Shown here piece by piece: positions 7,240-16,018 of a DNA stretch of 64,000 nt. How positions within the stretch are numbered: the stretch's first letter is position 1; the number at the start of each line of letters is the position of its first letter. The position numbers and the translations under genes are program-made. The stretch comes from an uncultured Eubacteriales bacterium (GTDB taxonomy: Bacteria > Bacillota > Clostridia > Peptostreptococcales > Anaerovoracaceae): assembly GCA_902798745.1 (NCBI GenBank), contig CADBXM010000006.1, positions 62,001-126,000 of the forward strand, written 5' to 3'. The notes beneath the pieces are model-generated. The model was not told the DNA's origin and did not search any database. It worked only from the letters and a program-made list of their open reading frames with translations.

Positions 7240-7252
7240 CGAACAAAAGTTC
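7240..7252 (-). promoter_or_regulatory. LexA (SOS) box, upstream
   Basis: GAAC-N4-GTTC with a matching flank (CGAACAAAAGTTC read on the plus strand), about 10 bases upstream of the -35 element. Its centre is about 33 bases, roughly three helical turns, from the centre of the promoter-internal box, so the two LexA dimers would lie on the same DNA face. Confidence 0.8.
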
Positions 7253-7270
7253 AAATATTTTTTGGTGAAT

Positions 7271-7302
7271 AAAAAAGCCTGAAATTTCAATAGTTTCAGA
7301 CT
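7271..7302 (-). terminator. intrinsic terminator after the TVP38-family gene
   Basis: Minus-strand stem AGTCTGAAA with TTTCAGGCT (one G-T pair, 9-base loop) followed by six Ts, 49 bases after the stop of the membrane protein gene. It closes the long mutS-to-TVP38 operon and insulates the SOS promoter. Confidence 0.88.
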
Positions 7303-7350
7303 TAATATCAGTTAAGGACAGATGCACGCTTTTATATTTATCAGAGTATT

Positions 7351-8067
7351 TTACATACCCTTACGTGCTATATTATCCAACAATTTGAGAATGTCTTTCC
7401 TTTTAATAAGGCATATAACTGTGACCAACAATGCCACTACGCAAAGTATTGCTATAGCAGTATAATCCCCTCTTTTGAAAAAATAACCAAAGAGAATGCT
7501 CCCCATCATGGCAGGAGTCCTCCCTACCGTAGATGCGACTAGAAACGGCATGAAACGCATTTCAGAGATGCCGGCTGCGTACGAAGTAAGGTCTTTAGGA
7601 ATACCGGGGATGAGATAGATAAGAAATACAATAAGAATTCCTTTTGCGGAATTGAGCTTCTCCCGGTAATAATTCATCTTTTCTTCGCCAAAGAGCACAT
7701 GCATCGCGTTTCGCCCGAGGATCCTTGATAAGAAAAAAGATACGGTGACGCCGATGATGGCACCGATAAGCGAAGCGATAAGAGCTCCTCCGATACCGAA
7801 CATATAACTGCCTGCCATCTGAATCGGTTGACCGGGAAGTATGCAGACGATAACCTGTAATGCCTGAAGAAGAATAATGATGGCAAAAGATTCGGGTCTG
7901 TGAGCCTGGAGATAGCTGATTATGTCATCAGCGAAGTGCTTGCTGAAGATCTCTCCACCAAATTTGATGTAAACAAAAGCAGGCACTCCTACGATAAGAA
8001 GTAAGAGGAATGCCAGCTTGAGTATAGCGATTATTCTCTTTTGCTTTGCCGTGCGGTCTTCAGCCAA
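7351..8067 (-). CDS. TVP38/TMEM64 (VTT/DedA-like) family membrane protein
   Basis: A 238-residue integral membrane protein with about six hydrophobic segments (around 13-33, 62-80, 82-112, 140-160, 170-195, 205-222). The central VTT-domain signature is visible: LPGQPIQMAGSYMFG followed by GAIIGVTVSFFLSRILGR, and the second half YLIPGIPKDLTSYAAG with a conserved proline-glycine re-entrant loop. Members of this superfamily are linked to lipid scrambling or transport across the membrane; the substrate here is unknown. It is the last gene of its operon and overlaps the preceding gene by 8 bases. Confidence 0.85.
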   Translation of the reverse strand: MAEDRTAKQKRIIAILKLAFLLLLIVGVPAFVYIKFGGEIFSKHFADDIISYLQAHRPESFAIIILLQALQVIVCILPGQPIQMAGSYMFGIGGALIASLIGAIIGVTVSFFLSRILGRNAMHVLFGEEKMNYYREKLNSAKGILIVFLIYLIPGIPKDLTSYAAGISEMRFMPFLVASTVGRTPAMMGSILFGYFFKRGDYTAIAILCVVALLVTVICLIKRKDILKLLDNIARKGM

Positions 8068-9400
8068 TTTCGATCATGCCCTTTTTATATAAAGTATCTA
8101 CGCTCTTAATGATACCATATCTTGCATGCTCGTATGTAAGACCGCCTTGAAAATAAGCGATATAAGGCGCTCTGAGAGGAGCATCAGCCGATAACTCGAT
8201 AGATGAACCCTGCACAAATGCACCTGAAGCCATAATGACTTGATCCGAGTATCCCGGCATATCCCATGGCACAGGAGTGACATAAGAATCTATAGGTGAC
8301 GATGATTGAATGGATTGACAGAACATGATCGTCTTATCAGGATCTTCGAATTTGATAGCCTGGATGATATCACTGCGATGTGTATCCGGGCTTGGCATGA
8401 CTTCAAACCCAAGATTTGAGTAAATAGTTCCGCATAGAACTGCAGCTTTGAGAGCGGCATTTACTACTTTAGGCGCGATAAAGAGACCCTGAAGGACGCT
8501 CCTGTTCTGCCCGAAAGTAAGGCCGCATTCGTTACCGATCCCGGGACAGGTCAATCTGTATGATATCTGTTCAATAAGATCGGCTTTTCCGACGATATAA
8601 CCGCCACAAAGAGCAAGACCACCACCCGGATTCTTGATAAGTGAGCCTGCCATTACATCAACGCCAAACTCAGTAGGATCAACGGTATCAACGAATTCAC
8701 CATAGCAATTATCGAGCATAACGATGATACCCGGGTCAATGGAATGAACAAGATCGGTCACTGCTTTGAGGCTTTCAAGAGATATAGCAGGCCTGAAATC
8801 GTAGCCTGTTGAGCGTTGCATGGCGACAACTCGGGTATCTTTTGAAACAGCAGCCTTGATTGCGTCGAGATCGACATCAGAATCTGTTCCAAGTGCTACT
8901 TCTTTATACACGATACCATAATCTTTTATCGTTCCCTTGAATGATTTCTCACTAAGAAGACCGTGATCAGTCCTTTCGTTTGCCGCGTTTGAAGCATCTC
9001 TTCCGATTACGGTCTGCAAAGTATCATACGGAGTGCCTGTGACCTCGATAAGTTCATCTCCCGGCCTTAAAAGCCCCAGAAGTGTAGTTGCTATAGCATG
9101 TGTACCGTTGACGATATTAGGCCTCACAAGGGCCGCTTCTGTACCGAATACAGAAGCGTATACTCTTTCGACAGCCTCTCTTCCGGCATCATCATAACCA
9201 TAGCCGGTGCTCCAATCAAAGTGTGTGGCATTTATACGGTTGTCCTGGAATGCCTTCAAGACCTTCATCTGACATATCGCTGTGATATCATCGATCTCTG
9301 AATATTTCTGTTTGAGCGAAGCTTCAGTCTCTGATACCATCGCGAGGACTTTGCTGTCTATATTGAAATTCTTTTCTAAATAGTCGCTGTATTTATTCAT
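8060..9400 (-). CDS. ynbB: methionine gamma-lyase-like PLP enzyme (YnbB / 'aluminium resistance' family)
   Basis: A 446-residue fold-type I PLP enzyme. The sequence shows the family N-terminus with GYGYDD, the cofactor region NIVNGTHAIATTLLG, Asp230 in MLDNCYGEF and the likely Schiff-base lysine Lys256 in MAGSLIKNPGGG. The family is similar to cystathionine beta/gamma-lyases, but its reaction is not firmly established; the old name comes from an aluminium-tolerance screen. In many Firmicutes this gene follows mutL-miaA-hfq, and it keeps that place here. It overlaps the recombinase gene upstream by 8 bases. Confidence 0.88.
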   Translation of the reverse strand: MNKYSDYLEKNFNIDSKVLAMVSETEASLKQKYSEIDDITAICQMKVLKAFQDNRINATHFDWSTGYGYDDAGREAVERVYASVFGTEAALVRPNIVNGTHAIATTLLGLLRPGDELIEVTGTPYDTLQTVIGRDASNAANERTDHGLLSEKSFKGTIKDYGIVYKEVALGTDSDVDLDAIKAAVSKDTRVVAMQRSTGYDFRPAISLESLKAVTDLVHSIDPGIIVMLDNCYGEFVDTVDPTEFGVDVMAGSLIKNPGGGLALCGGYIVGKADLIEQISYRLTCPGIGNECGLTFGQNRSVLQGLFIAPKVVNAALKAAVLCGTIYSNLGFEVMPSPDTHRSDIIQAIKFEDPDKTIMFCQSIQSSSPIDSYVTPVPWDMPGYSDQVIMASGAFVQGSSIELSADAPLRAPYIAYFQGGLTYEHARYGIIKSVDTLYKKGMIEIG

Positions 9401-10538
9401 CTTCGGTTCTTTCGAGTTCCCATTCCATGTCGGAAACTAGATCGCGTTTTACGTTCATCTTATGCTGCGCGTAGAGCTGAGTAGTCGTTACCTGCTCATG
9501 GTCGAGAAGTGCTGCTACATCGTATATGGAGTTCCCTCGTCCTATAAGCGATGTCGCTGCGGTCGCTCTCAGCTTGTGAGGGCTGTAGCCTCCCCTCCTG
9601 CTAGTGTTGAGGGCGATCGATGTATATTTCTTTACAAGCTCTCTTATAGCTCTCTCGGTGATACGCTTGCCCTGCAAGGACAGGAATAAAGCGTCTTCTG
9701 CGGCCGAATCCTCAGGAATAACGGTATTTCTCTCAGTGGTGATGTAATCGTTCAGAACCATCTGTACCGAGCGGTTCAGAGGCATTGTCGATTCCTTACC
9801 GCGCTTTCTGTAAATCTTGAACTCCCCTCTTGAGAAGTTGAAAGAGCTAAGATTGAGCTGCTGGAGTTCGCTCAGACGAAGTCCGTATGTGACGAACATT
9901 ACAAGTATAGCTTTGTCACGAAGCTTGGTCTTTTCCCAGTATGAAAGCTCGTGGTTCGTAAGCCCGTTTCCGGTAGTTACCGCATCGAGCATTATCATGA
10001 CCTCATCGTCCTGAAGCGCCTTTATCTCACGTTCACCGGGCTTTGAGACTCTGATCGGGTCAAAACCGTCGGTTATGTTTCTATCTATGATCCCATCCCT
10101 GTAAAGATGTTTGAACATTACCGAGACTGAGGATTTTTTTCGCGCGAGAGATCTGTTGCTGTTTTCAAATACAGTGACAGTCTCCCCGTTGTCTACCATG
10201 TATTTGCGGCAATAGTCTATGAAGAGGTTGATATCAGCTGCTTCTATATTGTTCATCTCGTCTGATGTGATCTTGCGCGGAACATCGGCCTCAGTGAGAT
10301 CGGTCTCATTGATGAGATAGTTCATAAAGAAACGGATATCGTGGAGATACGCCAGGCGTGTCATTGGCAGCACATTGCCTTTGAGATATGTAAAATATGA
10401 ACGCAAAAAAGAAGGAAGCTCCTTCTGTATCCTTTCGCACTCCATATAAATATCGTTTTCCTTCTTAACGATATTATCAGGTCTGTCGCTTTTATTGTGG
10501 ATCCTTAGGTCCTTGCTGTCAAAAGTCTGCCTAGCCAT
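9393..10538 (-). CDS. tyrosine recombinase (Xer-like integrase)
   Basis: A 381-residue site-specific recombinase. The N-terminal SAM-like DNA-binding domain (about 40-170) is followed by the catalytic domain with the complete set: Arg221 (YGLRLSEL), a lysine in the beta-hairpin (KRGKE, about 245-248), His321 and Arg324 (SPHKLRATAAT), His347 (LLDHEQV) and nucleophile Tyr356 (TTTQLYAQ). It is about 80 residues longer than typical XerC/XerD because of an N-terminal extension. It overlaps both miaA and the ynbB-like gene by 8 bases, so it belongs to this operon rather than to an inserted element. Likely roles are chromosome dimer resolution or another resident recombination; which one is not clear. 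Confidence 0.88.
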   Translation of the reverse strand: MARQTFDSKDLRIHNKSDRPDNIVKKENDIYMECERIQKELPSFLRSYFTYLKGNVLPMTRLAYLHDIRFFMNYLINETDLTEADVPRKITSDEMNNIEAADINLFIDYCRKYMVDNGETVTVFENSNRSLARKKSSVSVMFKHLYRDGIIDRNITDGFDPIRVSKPGEREIKALQDDEVMIMLDAVTTGNGLTNHELSYWEKTKLRDKAILVMFVTYGLRLSELQQLNLSSFNFSRGEFKIYRKRGKESTMPLNRSVQMVLNDYITTERNTVIPEDSAAEDALFLSLQGKRITERAIRELVKKYTSIALNTSRRGGYSPHKLRATAATSLIGRGNSIYDVAALLDHEQVTTTQLYAQHKMNVKRDLVSDMEWELERTEDE

Positions 10539-11451
10539 AATAATCTATTATGCGGTTGACTATATCGCCTACAGTATCACCTTTATTTATCTCTACCCAT
10601 CTGGCAAAATCATAGCGTTTCAGCCATGTTATCTGCCTCTTTGCGTAGTGCCTGGTGTTTTTCATGGTAAGCTCTACAGCGTCGACAAGATCGTACTCGC
10701 CGTTGAGATATCCAATGATCTCTTTATAGCCTATCCCTTTCATTGACGGCAACGAAGGATCATATCCCCTGTTCAGGAGACCTTGGACTTCTTCTACAAG
10801 ACCTTCGGAAATCAGTCTTTTGACGCGATTATTGATGCGGTTGTAAAGCCACTCTCTTTCCATATTGAGAGCAATAAACCTGAAATCATAATCGGGATTC
10901 ATAGGACAATCCGAAAGATCCAGTACGCCTTTACCGTACTCAAATGCTTCAATAGCTCGTATTATCTTGCGAATATTGTTGGGGTGTATCCTTGAAGCAG
11001 CCTCCGGGTCGAGAGCTTCAAGATACTGATGCATATACTCATTTCCGTTCTTTTCGGCAAGAGCTTCTAGCTCGGCTCTGCGCTCAACATCCGCTTCACT
11101 TTCGGCGAATCTCATATCATAAAGTATGGAATTGAGATAAAGCCCTGTTCCACCGCAAACTATAGGAGTCTTGCCACGGGAAAGAATATCATCTATAGTT
11201 TCGAGCGCCATCGTCCTGTAGCGGGCGACTGTCATACTGTCGTCTGGTTCGACTATGGAATAAAGATGATGCGTGACGGCATCCATCTCCTTCTCGGAAG
11301 GCTTGGCGCTACCTATATCCATATGTTTGTACAGCTGAATGGAGTCGCAATTCACAACCTCGCCATCTGTTCTTTTGGCAAGATAATAAGAGATGAGACT
11401 TTTACCGACAGCTGTAGGTCCTGATATTATATATACAGTTCTGTTGTTCAT
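10531..11451 (-). CDS. miaA: tRNA dimethylallyltransferase
   Basis: A 306-residue enzyme that adds a dimethylallyl group to A37 of tRNAs reading UNN codons. The P-loop GPTAVGKS (11-18), the CDSIQLYKHMDIGSAKP box that binds tRNA and the prenyl donor, and GGTGLYLNSILY (about 100-111) are all present. The central DIHPNN-type region appears as ASRIHPNNIRKIIRAIE. It lies 3 bases after mutL. The dimethylallyl donor comes from the same isoprenoid supply as the dxs and ispA-like genes further upstream. Confidence 0.97.
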   Translation of the reverse strand: MNNRTVYIISGPTAVGKSLISYYLAKRTDGEVVNCDSIQLYKHMDIGSAKPSEKEMDAVTHHLYSIVEPDDSMTVARYRTMALETIDDILSRGKTPIVCGGTGLYLNSILYDMRFAESEADVERRAELEALAEKNGNEYMHQYLEALDPEAASRIHPNNIRKIIRAIEAFEYGKGVLDLSDCPMNPDYDFRFIALNMEREWLYNRINNRVKRLISEGLVEEVQGLLNRGYDPSLPSMKGIGYKEIIGYLNGEYDLVDAVELTMKNTRHYAKRQITWLKRYDFARWVEINKGDTVGDIVNRIIDYYG

Positions 11452-11454
11452 CTG

Positions 11455-13278
11455 TTATTTTCTCCTGAATGACCTTTCGATGTCATATTCAGTAAGCTTG
11501 ATAAAAGTAGGTCTGCCGTGAGGACAGGAATAAGGGTTATCACACTTGGACAGACTACGCATAAGTTCATTTATCTCAAGCTCCGAAAGCTTGTCGCGAG
11601 CTTTGACAGCCGATTTACATGATCTCATAATCAGCTTATCAATGACGGTGCGGTTATGACCGCGTTCCTCAGAGGCCGCTTCTATATAGCTTCTTGCAAA
11701 GCTTTCAGCTTCCTCAGCATTCATATATGCCGGAATGCCCCTTACGATAAACGTTTTTTCACCGAAGTCCTCTATGTCATAGCCGAAGTTCCTCATGTCA
11801 TCAAGCCAGTCTCTTTCAGCGCAGTATACGTCAGCGCTCACATTCAACGTGAAAGCTGTGAGTACAGGTTGAGGAACATGCTCAGTGCTGTTGTAGCCTT
11901 GCATGAATCTTTCGTAAAAAATGCGCTCGTGAGCTGCGTGCTGATCGAAGATATAGAGCGAATCTTTGCTCTGCATGATTATATACGTATCAAACACATA
12001 TCCTTTAAGTTTCAATTCTTCGAATTCGAATGGTTTGACGGCGTATGGCTCCTTCTTCTCTTCAGCCACTGAAAACACTTCTTCAGTTTCTGCTTTTATA
12101 TCATATACGTTCCCCTTCTTGTCCGTTTCTGAATTAATATTCAGAATTTTAGGAATAGTTGGAGGCTCACTGTTTTCTTGACTATCTGTATCGTTATTAA
12201 GATTGCTTAAAAATTCTCGTATGGATGTCTGTTCTGTTACTTCCACCGGAGTTTCACTTTTGTTTTGGTCAGGAAGCTCTTCTCTGTTCAGAATAGAACG
12301 CGGAACGCCTGCATCTGTATTTACAGCTAGTGAAACGGACTGCGAAATATTTCTTATAACATCGTCCTGTTTTAAGAATTTTATTTCGCGTTTGCCCGGA
12401 TGGATGTTAACGTCTATATCACCGGGGTCCTGATCGATGAAGAGGATAGCGCAAGGATAACCGCTGAATATTCGACCATTATAGCCGTCAATAAGCCCCT
12501 TCTCTATCACGCTGCTTGATACTATCCTTCCATTCACAAAGAAAAGTTGGCCCTTACGATTGGTCCTTGTGTAGCCGGGATCGGAGACGAATCCATATAC
12601 ACCCGTTCCTTCTATAGGGATAAGATTTGTGTTTCGGAACTCAGGATAAAGCGCATGAACTGCTTCAAGAACATCACCGCTTCCCGAGGTTGTGAAAAGA
12701 GTCTGGCCGTTATTTATCATCATAAAACGAATATCTGAATAATAAACAGCCAGTTGCTGTATGAGTTCAATGATTGCCGATGCTTCTCTGGCATCGCTTT
12801 TCATGAACTTGCGTCTTGCAGGAGTGTTGTAGAACAGATCCTCGGCAATGACAGTCGTACCGGTGTTAGAACCTGTCCTTTCACTTGAAACAAGCCGACC
12901 CCCATGCAGTACGAGTTTTATGCCCATTGCGGAGTCAGCTGTCCTTGTGACCATGGTAAGACGGGAAACCGCGGATATGCTTGCAAGAGCTTCCCCTCTG
13001 AATCCAAGTGAGGTGATATTGTCGAGATCCGTTACAGTCGATATCTTGCTGGTGGCATGTCTTAGAAATGCCGTTTCGGCCTCTTCGGGAGGTATTCCAC
13101 AGCCATCGTCTGTTACACGTATATAGTTTTTTCCGCCTCCTCTTATCTCAACAATGATCGAGGAAGCGCCTGCATCTATTGAATTTTCAACAAGCTCTTT
13201 GACAGCCGACACAGGGCGTTCAATCACTTCGCCCGCCGCTATCTTGTCAGCTACAAAACTGTCCAGTACTTTGATCAT
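11455..13278 (-). CDS. mutL: DNA mismatch repair protein MutL
   Basis: A 607-residue GHKL ATPase. The ATPase motifs are clear: Glu28 and Asn32 in KELVENSIDAG, DDGCGI near 57-62 and LGFRGEALASI near 92-102. A variable acidic linker spans about 320-410. The C-terminal domain carries the metal-dependent endonuclease motif DQHAAHERIFYE (445-456), with SCKSAVKA and CPHGRPT further on, so this MutL probably nicks DNA itself, as expected in bacteria without MutH. It starts 16 bases after mutS. Confidence 0.97.
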   Translation of the reverse strand: MIKVLDSFVADKIAAGEVIERPVSAVKELVENSIDAGASSIIVEIRGGGKNYIRVTDDGCGIPPEEAETAFLRHATSKISTVTDLDNITSLGFRGEALASISAVSRLTMVTRTADSAMGIKLVLHGGRLVSSERTGSNTGTTVIAEDLFYNTPARRKFMKSDAREASAIIELIQQLAVYYSDIRFMMINNGQTLFTTSGSGDVLEAVHALYPEFRNTNLIPIEGTGVYGFVSDPGYTRTNRKGQLFFVNGRIVSSSVIEKGLIDGYNGRIFSGYPCAILFIDQDPGDIDVNIHPGKREIKFLKQDDVIRNISQSVSLAVNTDAGVPRSILNREELPDQNKSETPVEVTEQTSIREFLSNLNNDTDSQENSEPPTIPKILNINSETDKKGNVYDIKAETEEVFSVAEEKKEPYAVKPFEFEELKLKGYVFDTYIIMQSKDSLYIFDQHAAHERIFYERFMQGYNSTEHVPQPVLTAFTLNVSADVYCAERDWLDDMRNFGYDIEDFGEKTFIVRGIPAYMNAEEAESFARSYIEAASEERGHNRTVIDKLIMRSCKSAVKARDKLSELEINELMRSLSKCDNPYSCPHGRPTFIKLTEYDIERSFRRK

Positions 13279-13294
13279 AATTTTTATGCCTTAA

Positions 13295-15946
13295 TCAGTT
13301 GTCATTGATATCTTCAATGATCTCCTGCAGTTTCACCATAGCAGCTACCGGAGTCATTTTGTTGATGTCGATGTCCTTTATTGAATTTTTGAGATGTCTG
13401 AATCTGTCGGCATCAGGATCTATTCCCTGCTCTTTTATCTCGTCGGGCATGAAACTGAGTTGCTCACTACTGTTTTCTGAAGTTTTGCCGGCATGAGGTC
13501 CGGCGGATTCCAGTTCGGCCAACTTGAGCTTGGCCGCGCTCCTGATCTCTTTAGGGATGCCTGCTATGCGAGCAACGTGTATACCATAGCTTTTACTTGC
13601 TGCTCCCTCGAGAATATTGTGAAGAAAGACTACGTCGTTACCATCTTCTGCGGCAGCGACGGAAAGATTATGTACACCTTCGCATTCTTCCGAAAGATCT
13701 GTGAGCTCATGGTAATGTGTTGCGAACATGGTCCTTGCTCTGTGTTCTGCACCGGCAAGATATTCGGCTGTTGCCCATGCGATCGAAAGTCCATCGAAAG
13801 TGCTGGTGCCTCGACCTATCTCATCCAGGATTATCAGGCTCCGTGAAGTAGCATTTCTCAGTATTCCTGCAAGTTCGCTCATTTCTATATAAAAAGTCGA
13901 CTGTCCATATGAGAGATTATCTGATGCGCCTATCCTTGTGAATATTCGATCTACAACTCCTATGACCGCGGAATTTGCAGGAACAAAGCATCCTATCTGT
14001 GCCATAAGTACGATGACGGCAGTCTGCCTCATATATGTGGATTTTCCGGACATATTAGGGCCGGTTATTATAAGCATGCTTCTTTCGCTGAGGTCCATGT
14101 ATGTATCATTAGATACGAACATGCCCGCACCGAGAAGCTGTTCGACTGCCGGATGTCTGCCTGCTTTTATGTCTATGACATCACCATCATTTACGACTGG
14201 TTTGACATAATTATTTTCAGATGCGACCTTAGCAAAAGATATCAAAACATCAAGTTGAGCAACGGCGTTAGAAGCTTCTAGAAGCTCTCCGATATAAGGA
14301 GTCAGTGCTTCTCTTATCTTTCTGAATTCCTCGTACTCGAGCTTGTTGATCTTTGCCTCGGCGGTGAACACGAGATCTTCTTTCTCTTTCAGCTCAGGAG
14401 TCACATATCTTTCGTTGTTTACCAGAGTCTGTTTTCGGATATAGTGTTCAGGAACCTTGTCGACCATGCCTTTGCTGACGTCTATATAATAGCCGAACAC
14501 CTTGTTGAAACCGACTTTGAGTGTCTTTATGCCGGTCTTCTCCTTTTCGCTTGACTCAAGCCCTGCTATCCATTCTTTTGCATCGGAAATAGACGCTTTA
14601 AGGCTGTCAAGTTCTTTGGAATATCCGTTCTTGATGATCCCGCCTTCTGTAACTGCAAGCGGAGGATCTTCGACTATAGCCTTGTCTATGAGAGTGAAAA
14701 GATCTCGAAAATCACCTATTGCGTCATTGATCGATCTCAGAAGCAAAGTACCAAAAGAAGCGAGTTCCTCCTTGATATCCGGAAGTTGCGAGATCGTCTT
14801 TTTAAGTGCAATAAGATCCCTGGCGTCGGCCCTTCCTGTCGCGACTCTGGCTGTTAAACGACGGAAGTCGTAGATGTATTTAAGTGAATTTGAGATATTG
14901 TTCGAAAATATTGCTTCTTTCTTGAGTTCTTCAACAGCATCCAGCCTGAGATTGATCTCATTGACATCGGTCAAAGGTTCTCTCAGCCATGAACGAAGGA
15001 GACGCCCTCCCATGGCAGTCCTTGTCTTTCCTATCACTCCGAGAAGCGAACCTCTGACATCGTGGTCGTAAATAGTCTCAAGGAGTTCAAGATTTCGCAG
15101 GGTGGATCTGTCGAGATGCATCAGTCCCTCGGGCTGTTTGACAGCGATCGCTCTGATCTGTTCAAGCCCGTTTTTCTGGGTCTCCCTGAGATACATAAGA
15201 AGTGCGCCGGTTGCAGACGTCATCTCCTCTCTGCCTTCCATGTCAAGAGGTATGAGAGAAGTGACACCGAAATGGCTCATCAATATTTCTTTGCAGGCCT
15301 GATAACGGTAATATGATGGATCTATCGAGTCGAGATAAATGTTTTGCATGTGCTCAGAAAGCGATATTTCGATCTCTCGGCCGATTTCTTCGCTAACTAT
15401 GAGTTCCTTTACACCCAGCACTGAAATGTCGTTTAAAACACGTTCAAAGCCGTAAGTGTTTCCGTTATGTTCAGTTTCGAATTCAGATACCGTTAGTTCT
15501 CCCGTCGATATATCCGCCACGGCAAGCGCTGTAAGATCATCAGATACACATACTGAAGCAATGTATACGTTGTCTTCTTCTTTTCCGCTTCCTGTTATAT
15601 CAAGTGTTCCCGGAGTATAGATCCTGGTGATTTCTCTTTTGACTATCCCCTTCGCCTCAGCAGGATCTTCTACCTGCTCGCATATAGCGACTTTATGGCC
15701 ATTCTCAACCAGCCTGACGATATACTGATCGACAGAGTGATGAGGAACTCCGCACATCGGAGCTCTCTCCTCCAGTCCGCAGTTTCTGCCGGTAAGTGTA
15801 AGCTCAAGTTCACGTGAAGCAAGCAGAGCGTCGTCAAAAAACATTTCATAAAAATCGCCAAGACGATACATAAGGATCGCATCCTTGTGATCATCTTTAA
15901 TGGCCATATATTGCTGCATCATCGGTGAAAGTTTTGCTTCTGCCAT
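13295..15946 (-). CDS. mutS: DNA mismatch repair protein MutS
   Basis: An 883-residue mismatch sensor. The mismatch-wedging Phe-x-Glu motif is at 32-34 (LGDFYEMF); connector, lever and clamp domains follow; the ATPase has Walker A GPNMSGKST (629-637), Walker B SLIILDE (about 703-709) and the DEIGRGTST signature. The C-terminal dimerisation helix-turn-helix is present (MTPVAAMVKLQEIIEDI). It leads the mutS-mutL-miaA group and is separated from the upstream aminotransferase gene by a hairpin. Confidence 0.98.
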   Translation of the reverse strand: MAEAKLSPMMQQYMAIKDDHKDAILMYRLGDFYEMFFDDALLASRELELTLTGRNCGLEERAPMCGVPHHSVDQYIVRLVENGHKVAICEQVEDPAEAKGIVKREITRIYTPGTLDITGSGKEEDNVYIASVCVSDDLTALAVADISTGELTVSEFETEHNGNTYGFERVLNDISVLGVKELIVSEEIGREIEISLSEHMQNIYLDSIDPSYYRYQACKEILMSHFGVTSLIPLDMEGREEMTSATGALLMYLRETQKNGLEQIRAIAVKQPEGLMHLDRSTLRNLELLETIYDHDVRGSLLGVIGKTRTAMGGRLLRSWLREPLTDVNEINLRLDAVEELKKEAIFSNNISNSLKYIYDFRRLTARVATGRADARDLIALKKTISQLPDIKEELASFGTLLLRSINDAIGDFRDLFTLIDKAIVEDPPLAVTEGGIIKNGYSKELDSLKASISDAKEWIAGLESSEKEKTGIKTLKVGFNKVFGYYIDVSKGMVDKVPEHYIRKQTLVNNERYVTPELKEKEDLVFTAEAKINKLEYEEFRKIREALTPYIGELLEASNAVAQLDVLISFAKVASENNYVKPVVNDGDVIDIKAGRHPAVEQLLGAGMFVSNDTYMDLSERSMLIITGPNMSGKSTYMRQTAVIVLMAQIGCFVPANSAVIGVVDRIFTRIGASDNLSYGQSTFYIEMSELAGILRNATSRSLIILDEIGRGTSTFDGLSIAWATAEYLAGAEHRARTMFATHYHELTDLSEECEGVHNLSVAAAEDGNDVVFLHNILEGAASKSYGIHVARIAGIPKEIRSAAKLKLAELESAGPHAGKTSENSSEQLSFMPDEIKEQGIDPDADRFRHLKNSIKDIDINKMTPVAAMVKLQEIIEDINDN

Positions 15947-15965
15947 AAGTCTCTTCTACATAATT

Positions 15966-15990
15966 GTAGGGGGAAATCCATTCCCCCTAC
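15966..15990 (-). terminator. hairpin between aminotransferase gene and mutS
   Basis: A perfect 10-base-pair stem (GTAGGGGGAA/TTCCCCCTAC) with a 5-base loop, 29 bases after the aminotransferase stop. Only AATTATG follows on the minus strand, so termination may be partial and mutS could receive read-through. Confidence 0.55.
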
Positions 15991-16018
15991 ATCGGAATCT
16001 GTAAATCAGATAAGCTGA

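Noticed and set aside
7118-7327. 69-codon minus-strand frame upstream of the LysM gene
   Set aside because: It covers a terminator and an SOS promoter and has no ribosome site.
9393-10538. Integrative element bounded by the recombinase
   Set aside because: The gene overlaps both neighbours and there are no attachment repeats or cargo genes.
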